DNA of 64,000 nucleotides from Centropus unirufus (lineage: Eukaryota > Chordata > Aves > Cuculiformes > Centropidae): positions 1,896,395 through 1,960,394 of the forward strand of contig VYZI01000075.1 of NCBI GenBank assembly GCA_013397695.1, read 5' to 3'. Positions 10,401 to 22,800 of the stretch are shown in pieces. Made by a program: the position numbers and the translations under genes. A model generated the notes under the pieces. It ran no database searches. It was not told where the DNA came from and saw only the letters and a list, made by a program, of their open reading frames with translations. Each line of letters begins with the position of its first letter. The first letter of the stretch is position 1.

Positions 10401-13400
10401 TTCTGTTAGAGACATTGCATGCACGGGAAGAAGCTGAAGTCATTTAAGAGCAAAACTGATACTCAGCATTTATGCAAGATTTTAAAAGAAACAAAAAACA
10501 TTTGGGGGGCTCTGTTCATTTGAATTTCACTACAGAATATTTATTCTAAAAATTCTTCTTATTCTTGTTTCCTTTTTTTCCCTTTCCTATCATTGGACTC
10601 AGTGTGCCTGATACTACCAGCAGCAGCGAAGGGCTGGAAGAGGCTGCTGGAACCAGCTGAGGGCCTCGAGGTTGACACGAAGGGAAAAACAAAACCCACA
10701 GAATCCTAAAACTCCCCAAACCTATTCTTAGAAACATGACCTGTAGGACCTTCATTAACCAACACAATTTTGTAGCCAGCACAGGGTTTGGCATTTAACA
10801 CCATAACCCTTGCCACAGGAAATCTTACCACTTGCAGCCAGCAGGCAGGGTGTTGTGCGTGCACCGTCTCCCCTGGCTGAACACCAACAGCTCTTCAATA
10901 TTCAGCAAAGCTGTGTTCTAACATGAGGGAATGCCCTCGTAAAGCGGGGCCAAGAAACCCCATTTTTGATTAAGAAAAAAAAAGAGGTGTGATTAAACTG
11001 TAGTTAGAAATGTTACTTGCAACCACTGGCACTTGAGCTGGGCCATCGAAACCCAGTGCCTTGCAGTCCACATTGAGCATGCCCGACTGCCAAGTTTACG
11101 TACCCTCTAACGTATCTGCAAGTGTGTAAACAACATGGGTTTCAGTTAGGCAGCAGTTTTATCAGCTGGAAGGTTTTTTCATCAGTTTGCTCCTGGCCCC
11201 TGGGCTCTGAAGTGAAAACATTGGGCTGCCAGAGGTTGGCTGAAGTGCCCACACTGGGACAGCATGGACCAGTGTGTCTGCTTCTGCATTCCCCTCTTTG
11301 GTTATGCCCAGTGAAAGGCAATCTGATGCTCCCCAAGTTGAAATTGAAAGGAGCAGTCAGACAAAAATACACAAACACCACGCCCTTAGTTCAACTGCAC
11401 AGTGTGGTACCTGTGGGATTTAAGTTTCCTAGCCCACGACTTTATCACTTAATCAGGAACTGGTCAGGAAGTTAACTGTTTACCTCTCCTTTTCGGCATC
11501 CACTGATGGCAGATGTTGCCTCACTGAGGGCTCTATTTCCACTCTTGCCTCCTCTCCAATGCAGCCACAGCCTCCCAGCCCTCCCCACCAGTAAATAAGA
11601 TTGTTGAAGTCTTCCCTTTTTTTCTTTTTCTTTCAGTCTCCTCTGCCAGCAGCTTGCCCTGGAGCTGAAAATCCCTCCCTCCTCTCTCCAAACTGAATGG
11701 GCCGTGCTGCCATGGCCAGCAAAGGAAATGACAGGAATGTGAGCACAGCCACTATCAAACTCATCCTTCATCACCAAGCATGGCAAGCGGAGCTGGCACG
11801 CAGAGGGAGAGTGCAGCCAGGGTCCAGCAAGGAGGGAGCTTTGCTCTACAGAAACCTCTGCCATAAACTCCTCTCAGACAGAAGAGCTGGCTGGACATTT
11901 CCCCTCCTGTGGGAATACTGAAAATCCTGGTTGCTGAGTTTCGAAAACCTCTTATTAAGGAATGGACATAAACAATTTATACCTGCTAGTTCTAGCTGTC
12001 TTTGTGGGAAACAATTAAGCACATTGGTATTTACAACACAAACAGCCCAGAAAAGCCTTACGAAATAGAGCTCACCAAAGCAAAGAGTATCTCCAAAACA
12101 TCTTGTTAGAAACAGTCCGCAGTTTGGAGGGTGGAGGAAAAGCCTTCCACTGGAAAAAATCCTAATTTGGTCTAGCTTAGAAGACTTGGCCCTTGTTTTT
12201 ATCTTGTGAAAATTCTAATTTCACTAAGATTCCACAATCATATTCCTAGAAATCAGAAGTCCATAGTAAGGTCTCCAGTGACTTTCCAAGTCCTTTAGAC
12301 CCCTGGAGAAAAATGTTTAAGAGAAGCATAAGGAAGGGTTGTTGTGGCAACATGAGAAGAAGCGGGCTGCAATGATTCTACCTACCCCTTTCCCTCAGTG
12401 GTTTATCCACGTGGCCTCACATGCTCCTACACAGCAGGACTGTTGTTTTCCAAGAACAACCCATATCTTCACTTAACAGCACCTTAAAGGGGTCTTGTTT
12501 GCCCAGTTTTCTCCCAGTATCTCAGCCCTAGCATCATGCACAACTCATCTGTTTCAAGCCCATCTGTGTTAATACTCAGACCCGCGCTGCAAACAGAGGG
12601 GACTGCATTTAGCCAGGAAGGTTTAAGATCCCAGCTACGCTTCTAGGCTGAGGTCCCAAGACACACACCCTGGATGCCAAATACGCACTGCGCTCTGCCA
12701 GTTTGTTTTCACCATCGTTTCTCCCCCTGTTGAACACTGAGCCTGACAGTGACTCACATCAGCTTAATCCTAGCTCCACAGAGGCAGGAATAATGTTATC
12801 CCCATCTGGAGCAAGAACACAGCATCACAATACAAATGTTTTAAGGCACGAAGGAAAGAGCATCCCATTCATGGGAAACCACCTAGGGTCAGCTAAGGAC
12901 TTTTGCTTGAATACAGGAACGAGACAAGCCCGTTCTCTTGTACGACGTGGCAGAAATCTGTACAGGATGGAAAGAAACAAGATCTGACAACACATCATTA
13001 AAAATCCACTAACAAGGGCTTTTGCTTTGTTTCTTTTTATTGTTTTTAAGTAGAACTTTTTTTCTCTCCAGAAGTCATTAGGTTTGACTTCATTAACATT
13101 CAGGTAAACAAGTGAAAGAACAACAGATGGGCATGATCTTGTAGCATGGGCACAGCCACTGGGAACAGGGCTGGCCTTTCTTTGTAGCAGGTGAACATTG
13201 CTCTCCCTTGGCTGGCATTCCCTCCCTCTCTTTACGGGCACAGGCAACAGTCGGCAGCCACCACTGGATGTTCCTGCTTGAAACGCAGTGAGAAGTCCAA
13301 GAAAGGGCAGAGAAAGGCAGGCAGTTGTGGGATCACAGCACTTGGCGTCCCCCAGCAGGGCTCTTTCCTGATGGTGTGGAGGGGCAGGCAGCGGCAGCCA

Positions 13401-13843
13401 CAGTGGTTTTACCAAACCACCCACACAAATCAGACCAGCCCCGGCAGCAGAGGGCATTTTGGGCTATTTTCCATCAGTTTAGTAGAAGCCCCTCGAGCGT
13501 GCACAGTACTGCCCCCACAGCCCTCTGAATTTCAGCGCAGCCACCCTATTTTCCAATCAACATTAACTCTCCCATAGCTGTGCCCCCCGTTCCCTTGGGG
13601 TGGGGGGGGGCACAACTGCAGCAGCCACGGTTGCCAGTGAGCAACCTTTTTGCCTTCCCTCAGCACCATTCTGGATGCATCCCCAGCCTGCCTGCAGGCC
13701 CCCCTCCCAGAGGCTGGAAAAACCCATGCTGTTGAAGCCTGGTTCACAAAGCATCCTGGTGTTAAGGTTAACTGGTTGTAAAACCGCAGTGGTTCATCAC
13801 ACTATGAGAAATGTTTATTAAATTGATTTCTGTTTCATTTCTT

Positions 13844-13864
13844 AAAAAAAAAAAAAAAAAAAAA
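13844..13864. repeat. A21 homopolymer
   Basis: An uninterrupted run of 21 A on the plus strand. No clear target-site duplication was seen, so I do not call a retroposed insertion. A minus-strand AATAAA (13819-13814) lies nearby. Confidence 0.7.
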
Positions 13865-14298
13865 TAGAGGCAGAAAGAAGTTAAACACACTGATTTGTGG
13901 CATGCTCCACAGTATGAAAAAATCCCAAGCATTCAGTTAAGCTGTCAGCGACTCTGTTTGACCTTCCATGGGGTCTTTGAAGTTAGACCTAGACCCTTGT
14001 CTCTTCCCCACCAGCTTCTCTCCTCCCCCCCAACTCCACTTACAGCCATTTTCTCAGCTGTCACTGGCTGCAGGAAGGATGCTTCCCTGGAAAGGGGGGG
14101 CTTTGTATTTACAGTCCACAATTTCATCTTTAGCTCGTTTTTTGGGGGTGCAGAGTGGAGCAGGACAGGAGGCGGTCCACAGAGCTGCTGCTGGGCCTCC
14201 CCACAGTGACAAGCTACTTCTGAAATGAGCCAGAGAGTAAATCACAGCCCGTGTGGGACATGGTCAGAGCAAACATCCTGCTCTTTTTCCTTTCACAG

Positions 14299-14484
14299 CT
14301 GTCAGATTTCCTCTCCAAGTACCACTTTCTACCAATAGGTTCCTGCATGGGAAAACCCAGACCCCGAAAGCTACTATATCCAAGGACACACCTGAACTGC
14401 ATTGAGACCTTCTTCAAGGTCTTCAATCAGGAGATTGAAGACATCTTCAAACAGAGCTCCAGCTACTTACACAGCATCAACTGA
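14299..14484 (+). CDS. Candidate unrecognised terminal coding exon
   Basis: A strong plus-strand acceptor (tctttttcctttcacag) ends at 14298. The frame that follows is open for 61 codons to a TGA at 14482-14484, with AATAAA at 14518-14523. The second half uses codons that look coding (AAC, TTC, AAG, GTC, GAG, GAC, ATC) and would form an amphipathic helix (IETFFKVFNQEIEDIFK). I do not recognise a family, and no upstream exon has been identified. It lies antisense to the likely CD81 3' UTR or its flank. A perfect 10-bp inverted repeat (14419-14442) sits within it, so a structured non-coding RNA or chance are alternatives. Confidence 0.25.
   Translation: MSDFLSKYHFLPIGSCMGKPRPRKLLYPRTHLNCIETFFKVFNQEIEDIFKQSSSYLHSIN
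14419..14442. repeat. Perfect 10-bp inverted repeat with 4-nt loop
   Basis: GTCTTCAATC and GATTGAAGAC are exact reverse complements around the loop AGGA. It lies inside the candidate exon at 14299-14484 and would form a short hairpin in RNA from either strand. Confidence 0.8.
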
Positions 14485-14889
14485 ATGCTGAACAATATAA
14501 AAAAAATAGTATAAGAAAATAAAACAGAATTGAAATGCTTAATGGCATATTTATACACATTTATCAACAGTCAACAAAAAAGGCGGCAAGTTACACATCC
14601 ATTCTGTATGCTAACGATCCCGATGCACATATATGTAAACACACATGCTTGCTTGATGCATATACATATAGCCACATAACAGAGTAGATGACCTGAAGGA
14701 GCTTTGCTGGGGAGCAGGGGAAGGGGTTACCTACTGCAAAACCTCATTGCATTCTCAATGTGCACAATGTGGACATTCAGGGCAGTGTTGCTTTAAGGCT
14801 GTTTCTAAGGCTGAATCTTTTCTTGTCCTACCCCTCACTCTAAAGTTCTGTTGAAGCACTTTCTCCTCTTACCCAGCACAACTTGATTG

Positions 14890-14906
14890 ATATATATATA
14901 TATATT
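14890..14906. repeat. TA dinucleotide microsatellite
   Basis: About eight uninterrupted TA units. Confidence 0.85.
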
Positions 14907-16559
14907 TACTTCTATACTTTTTAAAGGCCCTATATACTAAAAGGCAGGAGGAGGAAAGAGGGGAGTGAAAGGGGAGAAAAGGGTTCAAATGGATCAATTT
15001 GCCCCAGTACAGGAATTTCTTATCCCATGGTGGCAAAGGCTACAGAAGCCACGTGCAGTGGACAAGGGAATAGTTTAAAATGATCACGGGTCTTCCTCCC
15101 TATCCAGTCAGGAGTTTTTAATTGCAACAAAGGGGGACAGCAAAACACTTTAAGAAACAGAATTATTCCTGAAGTGGGGAAGGTGATCACTAGGTTCAAC
15201 TCCCCCCTTACCTGCTTCAAGGGGGCAAAGAGCTGAGATACTATCATTTCCAGCTCAAGGGCCCATACGGCTAAGGAAAAGGCTTTGCTTAAAAATATAT
15301 ATCTATAGAACTATACATATAGATCATCTTTTTAGAGATACTCTGATTTTATCAAATAGCTCCTGGGTCACTCTCCCCCTCTATGTACATGGTAACCGAG
15401 TGGCGTACAACAGAAGCCACCCACATCAAATTGGAAATCAAAGTGTATCAGGTCACAAGAAAGCATTTCAACTCATGTGATCTAAAATCCGGAATTCTCT
15501 TGCTCTCATAAGCTGATCTCCTGCCATTGATATAACTAGAAGTGGAAGCTCTTAATAATGAACTTTTTTTTCCCCCCAGGAAATCAGGTCGTGACAATTG
15601 TAACAGCAATGTTACAGTGTGTGACAATATATATGTCAGAAAAGTTTCATTAAACAAGACAGTGATGCAAAGATGAAATTTTAAACATCTATGTATTTGG
15701 CTGGGAACCCCTAAGCGTCATCCTGCAATACACAAATACAGGATTTCTAAGGTTAAACACTTCTTTTTAAAAAAGTTTTCTATGATTATAGGATTCTTTT
15801 TCTCATTATAATTTGTATGTAAGCATTATCTTAACAGTGAAAACTTATTAGTACAGAATTAACTCTCCCCAAAACATACGTCTATTAAGAAATATTGAAG
15901 GAGGTTAAAAAAGTGACTTAATTTTCAGCGTGCTATACTTGACAACCTGGGACTATAATTCACCCCCAGCCGAATAAATGGAAATGAGCCAATTTAGACA
16001 CTCACAGTCCCAAGAAGGAAACCACAAAACCAAAAAGCCAAAACCATCCCCACTCTTCAGAGTGAAAAAAAAAATTAAGCATGATTTCTGTTAAGAATTG
16101 ATCTAGTGATATAAACAGGTCAGAGAGGAACAACATGTTAGTGTTTTCCCTGGGACATGTTTTACCCAGGCGAGTGGGTCTGTTTCCTCTCCTCTCCTCT
16201 CCTCCCTCCTCAGCTTTGGGCAGTCAGCCAGGCTTCCCTATGGTCAGCTTGAAAACATCAGGGAGTTGGGCTGATGGTAGGAAAAAAGATGAGTACAAAT
16301 GAACAAAAATGCTTAATCCTGCTTCAGCACCCAGTTACGTGTAGAAAAGAAAGTCTGTGTTGAAAAAGAGAGTAAGAAACAAGGCAAAGTTTTCTGATAA
16401 CAGGCTGTGCCCTTCTCCTCTGTACATCTTCCACCAACGTTATTTCTGAGTTACAGGGGTGAGGAAGGGGGAGGAAGGACTTGATCTCCTGCTACAGCAA
16501 CTTTCCCCATCACACAAAACTGATGTGTAACTAACTCAGCCACAAGGGTACGGGAAAGT

Positions 16560-16565
16560 TTTATT
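16560..16565 (-). terminator. Nearest candidate CD81 polyadenylation signal
   Basis: A minus-strand AATAAA lies about 180 nt past the CD81 stop. Others occur much further on (13819-13814 and 13041-13036). If those are used, the CD81 3' UTR would be about 3 kb or more. Which is used cannot be decided from sequence. Confidence 0.35.
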
Positions 16566-16746
16566 TGTTAAAAAAAAAGTATTTCAAAATAAAAATGATA
16601 AGTACTGTATGGTAATATTGGAAGTATTTATATACATAGTTTTCTTTGTCTTTTGTTGAAATGTCTCCTGGTCACTTGGTGGCACTTGGGGTCCCCTCTA
16701 GCGCCATCCGCCCTGCTCCTCCCTTCCCTTCCCCAGCTCTCACGGC

Positions 16747-16809
16747 TTAGTAGACAGAGCTGTTCCTTATGCCACAGCACAGCACCATGCTCAGGATCAT
16801 TTCGAAGAT
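16747..16809 (-). CDS. CD81: CD81 exon 8, terminal
   Basis: Encodes IFEMILSMVL, then CCGIRNSSVY and TAA (16749-16747), identical to human. It contains the TM4 Glu of the cholesterol pocket and juxtamembrane cysteines. Confidence 0.97.
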   Translation of the reverse strand: MFEMILSMVLCCGIRNSSVY

Positions 16810-19800
16810 CTGTTGGGAGACACAAGGCCACCAGTGACACACTCTCCTGTAAGATTCATGAGCTCCATCCCCCTCCCCAATTCCTGCGGTTCCCTGCTTC
16901 ATGTAAGCACTCTCACACCAGAGGAAAGGGCAGAGATGCTGTGTCTTTGCTGCTGTTTTTATTAGGAGTCGGCCAGTTCATGAGACTATGTTCTCCCCTC
17001 CCTTTCTGGCAGGAGAAGTGGCACCTTGCAAGCCTCCGGGCTGCCAGCTATGCAACAAACTCTTCGACATCCTTGTGGCACTACCACTCAGCCTTTATGC
17101 AGGCGCTGTATTACCAGCCCATGCCACCCACCACGCACTGGGGAGCAAATCCACTGTGGCAAAGAAGGCAACCCTCTTTCCACTGCAGACAGCAGTGACA
17201 AAACACAGCGGGCCTGAAAACCAAGTGGTTTTGGAAGCAGTAAGGAGGCTTGAGGGTGCTCTGTGCTTTTGGGTGGGGTTGCAAATGCCCCTGCTCTACT
17301 GCCCTAACATTCCCTTCCCCAGGGTGATGACAAAGCCCTGGGTCTCACCACATCCCAGAGCAGCAGGGGTGCAGAGAGCTGGTGAGGCACACTGAGCCAC
17401 AGGGGCATCTGGAAGAGAGGGATGGATCCAGCCCAGCTGGAACAGGACCATGGCACCTCAAGGTGGCTTTTTCCCACCCCACAAAAGCAGGGCACCATGC
17501 AGTCACACTTACCATGATCACCGCAACCACGATGGCCGCGATACCAATCAGGTATAGCTTCCCAGAGAACAGCTCATCAATTTTTTTGTGGCAGTTTGGG
17601 AACTGAAGTAGAGAAACATGTCAGTCAGACAGCCTGCTTTCCTCTTGCCTGCCCCCAGCTCCCAGAAAGGCAGGCCTACTTTTCCCCACATCCCGGCTCA
17701 AGGACTTCCCACCAGGCTTTACCACTCCATGCTTGCCAGCCCCCTCCAGCAGGAAGAGCAAAGGAAATGCTGACAGGAACAACCCACATCGACCTACACC
17801 ATCCCCAAATAAATGAAATCTCTACCCTTTACCTAATTCCCAGTAAATCCCCAAATTTCCCTGGCAGACAAGTTTCCTTGCAGGATCTCCTCTGGGTGAA
17901 GAACGGCTGTGCCTACCTCTATGTTGCCTTTCAGGATGTTGCCCTTTGGGCAGAGGTCATCTCTCCAGAGGGGAGTAATAGCTCCTATTGCATTATCAGG
18001 ACCACAGCAGTCCAGCTACACAGAGAGGGGAGAAAACCCAAAACAAAACATCAGTATTAGCAGACAGCAAACACTCCTGCAGTGCTCTCACCACTGTTAA
18101 ACATCCTTGAGGACATCCAAGGCTGAGGAGGGATCTCGGAGGGAGAAACAAGGCGGGGAAATAACTCTCCAAATTATTTTTTTTGTTTTGTTTTCCATGC
18201 AATGAAAAATTTCCTACAGGAGTCCCAAACAGGACTGTCATTGGTATTCAGAAGAAGAGTGCACCCAGCTGTCTCCAGATATTCTGTTTCCTTCTAAGCA
18301 GAGAAGTATTGGAATTAGCTCATCAGAAGAACATTTTTCTTCAACAATTTTACTTCATGGGGTGTGCTGAGGTAAAGGAAAAGCTTTTTCTCCTTTTTTT
18401 TTTTTTTTTTGCTCCTAAACGTCAAAAAATCCAGTGTTGCCTCCATTCCCTGCCCAAGAACTTGCAGTTCAACTTACATCCTCTGGCTGCTGGGAAGGAT
18501 CAGTCTGTCTGCAGCACCAGTCACTCCTTACCACTTACCCACTGAAAAACTGCATGCAGAAGTTAACCAGGTGTAATTTGCAGGACACAGCATCCTACCC
18601 ATCAGCAGCTTACTTTGGCCATCTGCGCTTGGCCTAAGCAGAGGGGGCAAGCAAAACCACTGACATCTTACCGTTTCATGGAAGGTCTTCACGACAGCTT
18701 TCCCGTTGTTCGTCTCCGATTCTGCCATGAGCGCTTGTTGAAACGCTTGATCATAGAACTGCTTCACATCTTTGGCAATCTGGGAAGGACAGAGGAAAAA
18801 GTCCCTTTCAGCTGAAAAAGCAGCTGAGGCCATCAGGCTGCCACCATTCATTTTCAACTGCAAAATTAATTTTAAGGGGCTGAGGTCATCACTCTTGTAT
18901 TGGTAAATCCTAAACTTGATGTTTTACGCTCTGATGACCATGCACATGGAAAGCAACAGCCATGGGGGTCTCTCCTTACTCAGGCTTCACTTTTTTTGAT
19001 GTCTGTTCAGTTGCACAGCTTGGACTCTTCAGGATTCACAAGCTAACATCTGCGGGAGGCACAACCCCTCTGCAAAGGTTTAATTAGCTCGCCAGAGTTG
19101 CTAGGAAACAGCACCCTGCCTGCATAATAATATGTTTAGCCATGGAAGAGTTTATTTCGGTGAAGTCATGCTCTCCCCAGTGAATGACTACAAGGGTGTT
19201 CCCATTCACGGCTGAGCTCATCAGCTGTGGCCTACATGCATGAAAGCTGAGCAGGCTACCACCTACTTACGCAACCAGCTTACGTCTCTTACAAAAGTAA
19301 ACACATTTCCTACTCTGCCAGAGAGTCTAACCTTGGCTGTGAGCACACAGTCCCCTTCTCTCCTCCAAACCCTCAAGAGCTGAGTGATCAGCACCCAGCT
19401 TGCTGCAGCACGGCCATGGTCTCCATGCATTGGTAGTTTTGCCCTCTAAGATCAAATTCTGCATGCATGCAAGCACATAAGACTGCAGCGAAGGGAAGGT
19501 GAGTAGAAAATGAAGGTGAAAAACTGCAATTTTCAGTTCTACCATTATCTAATCCCCTCCAGCCAGAGGATTTTATCTGAGCAATCCCTAGCAGTTGCTT
19601 GGAACAAGCACATGACTTGCAGCCCTCACGTGTGCACAGCGTATTGATGAGCAGCAAGCTCACTCCTCACGGAAGAACAGTCTGAAGCAGGTTACATCAC
19701 ACTAGCAAAGAGCAGGAAGCATCAAGCAATCCCATTAACGCAGACACTGGCTCTCCCCGTACAGCATTCCGTCTCTTTGGGGCCACGTGGCCGGGCTTGC

Positions 19801-22800
19801 TCTTTGCTCTTTTGGCACCTAGGACGTGCAGATGGCTTCGCTCCACGACTTCATACACGAATCAGCTCACATCGTGACTGACCGTGTGGCAGCAAGGGGA
19901 GATCTAAGCAAGACAGGGTTATTTTCATTCCAGTCACTGCACTATATACAGTAAAGGGTAGCTGCTACCATCACATGTTCACATTTAAAGTTCATCAGCC
20001 TGGACAAGAGGTGACCTGCCTGGATCACACAGCTAATCCAAGCCCCTGTGACTCAGCCTGGGAGCAGCTCACAAGCAGAACAGCTTGTGCTGGGATCTGC
20101 TGCAGTTCTGCCCCGGTCGCCGAAAAAGGAGCTTTCAGAGTTCTCTTACTTGGTCTTTGTTGACAAATCCCCAAATTCCAGCTGCAACTTCGCAGGCAAA
20201 CAGGATCACCAAGCAAGTGAAGAACTGCAAAGATAAAGCAAGAGGTTACTTAATGCATCTTACTACAATCAAAAGCAGCAATTAGGTGGGCAAAGGCGTG
20301 GAGGGGCACTTCTACTGATAGAGGAGATCAAAGCAAGGTGTCAAATGACTTAAATCCATTTTATGTCGCACACATTTTCCTATAACTCGTTGGATGCCAG
20401 CCCACATCCAGACTTCCCACTGTGATGCCTAGGTGGGTCTCAGCACAGCCTCTCCTATACAGGGAATAGCAGTGAAGAAGATCCCCTGTGCACCACAAGA
20501 CACATTGCTCCTTTTCGTGCATTTGCATGACATTCCAGACAAATTTCTTGCTCTGCCACAGATGCTCCTAGAATGGCAATTGCCAGTGCAGGGTTAAAAA
20601 CACATTTCAGCTGCTGAGGAGCTGCGAGCATCAGGGTGTGATTTATGGCCAGTTCTCTTGGCATCCAAAGCCCTGCAAGGCTACCGCAGTTTTTTGCATA
20701 AATACTAACACTGAGGTTTTCCCACAGTCCCACCCTGTTTGTGCAACTCCAGCACTCCTCCCTGCCATTTCCCCAAAGCCTCCCTGCATCTTTTGTTCAG
20801 ATACCAGGAACACAATGTGATAGCCGGTCTGTTCAATTGGGAATGGAAAGCCGTAAAGCTTTATACATCACAGTCAAGTGGGGCAACAGCCCCTGGATCC
20901 TGGGCAGTATCCAGATAGATTCAGGGTATTTTCTTCAACAACAAAGGAAAGGGGAGTCTCCAGAATGATGCTATGACCTGGTTCTTGCAAGCAAGAGCAA
21001 AGAGTTATCAGCCAAATGGGAACGGGAGTATTGACCTGATAGCAGGAAAGGACTCCCAACATCCTTGTCCAGTCCCTGAACAACCAATGCCTATTTAAAC
21101 ACCTATCTATTCCTGATTCTCCAGGAAAATCTTTGGGAGTCTGGGTTCCACATCCCCCCAAGGAATTGCATCACCCTGAACTGTGGGTGTGATGCCAGTG
21201 TAGTTCTTTGATTAAGCACTAGGGCTCACTCTTGCGGTGGTCACCCTCCAGTGAAAGATGTCTTCTTTATCCCAGATTTGGAGGTACAGCTTCCTGCAGG
21301 CTCTGTTCCACAAACTGCAAAACACCAGAGATTCAGCTTGATGCTATGGGAACATGGCATCATTCCCAGTCAGATATGCCTTAGCCCTTTCCCAGACAGC
21401 AGAGCCTGCTCCATGCCAAGTGGGTCCCTCTTCCCTTCCTCGAGTCTTGCCATTCAGCTTCCATACCACCTTCAGCACAGGGTTTTGAAAACATGGAGCT
21501 TCAGGGTACTTTCCCCTTTTGCAAAAAGCCTATAAGCACTCCATCATCTGGCTGCACAAGATGGGAGAGCAGCTGCTTCTGTCCAACACCTTAAGGAAGC
21601 TGCCCGGAAATGTCCTTGGAGCACAATGGGAGCCTTGGACAGTGAAAAGCATTATCTTGAGGTACCTCCAGCCTTCCTTTGGCAAGCCGAAGTGTGAGAG
21701 AACATGGGCAGCGCACAGCAGCTAGAGCTGCTAATATCAGCCAAAGCAGCTGGTTTCCCTGTCAGGCCTCAGGTATGTTGTACAATCTGCCCTTCTAATC
21801 CTCTTTCCAACTTCAGAAGAGAGTGAGGGGTGATTCAAATTCTGTAATCACTCGCTTTAACAAAAAAAAGTAATCCAAAGCTGCCAGACCTCGCTATAAC
21901 AGCCCCTGTCGGATTTGTGCACGGGCTCCTCCTATTTGCAGCAGCAGCGATAATGCTTGCAAACTCCTACAGCAGCTCCAATCCGCCAATGTTCAGAAGT
22001 GCTTCGTAAAAGCAGGGGAGAAGCACCTCCTTCTTATTGGGAAACAGAATGAACTAGAGGTGAAGCCACCTGTGAGAGCGAGGGAAAGCAGCTCCATTTC
22101 CCTCTGTCCCAGTTGAATCCACACCATGGGTCACTACACCGTCACCAAGAACCTTCCAGCCTAATGAAGCCAAGTGCTGGAAAGTCCTTCCAATTTTATT
22201 TCAAATTTCTATTATTTTTTTTTATGCTTTATCCCTGCATTTTTTTTCTTTTTGCATTGAGATTAAAGTGGAACCAGATGTGAGAACTTGCTTTAAATAA
22301 ATGGGTCTCCATTATGCCCAAGGCATAGGCTTTTCATGTGGCCACAGTTTATACAATGAAGCTCATCCCATGCCAGGAATCCCGAGCTGCTGTGTCACAT
22401 CAAGGATGCCTGTAACACTTCAGTAATGCGCTTTTCAGGATTTACCTAGACATCCTTACTAAGACATTGTGGGAAACTTTTGCTGTTTCCTTGTCCAAAC
22501 AGAAAAAAATAGTAGATGATTCCTTAAAAGAACAGGAATCACCACACGCAGCCTTGAAACAGAGTGAAAGGGGAAGCTGTAGAAGACATCAGGCACGAAG
22601 ATTTTAGTAGGGCGCTTGGTAGAACAGCCCCACCATGATTGAGGAAAAAAAAAGTATGGGGGTGTTCCACTTATAACAGAGAAACTGAATTTCCAAGAAT
22701 CCTACTATTCGCATCTCTTCTGCTATGCTGTTGGCTTCAGTTTCTCTCCTGCAGCCAGGCACAAGCAGGAGCTTGCAGTGTGCCTGCCAGCTCAGCTGGA

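Larger units (their letters stand above)
6621..16746. other. Flank between TSSC4 promoter and CD81 stop codon
   Basis: No gene of the expected block lies here. The right part (roughly 14-16.7 kb) probably includes CD81 3' UTR. Contents I can support: a diverged tandem duplication (6631-7450), a small GC-rich patch near 7540-7660, a poly-A run at 13844-13864, a coding-like plus-strand segment at 14299-14484, a TA microsatellite at 14890-14906 and a CTCCT-type microsatellite near 16183-16210. The rest shows no recognisable feature. Confidence 0.5.

Noticed and set aside
11697..11921. Plus-strand frame beginning near GCCATGG after a pyrimidine-rich acceptor-like tract (ending 11636)
   Set aside because: The start context is good, but the peptide has no recognisable character and there is no downstream exon support.
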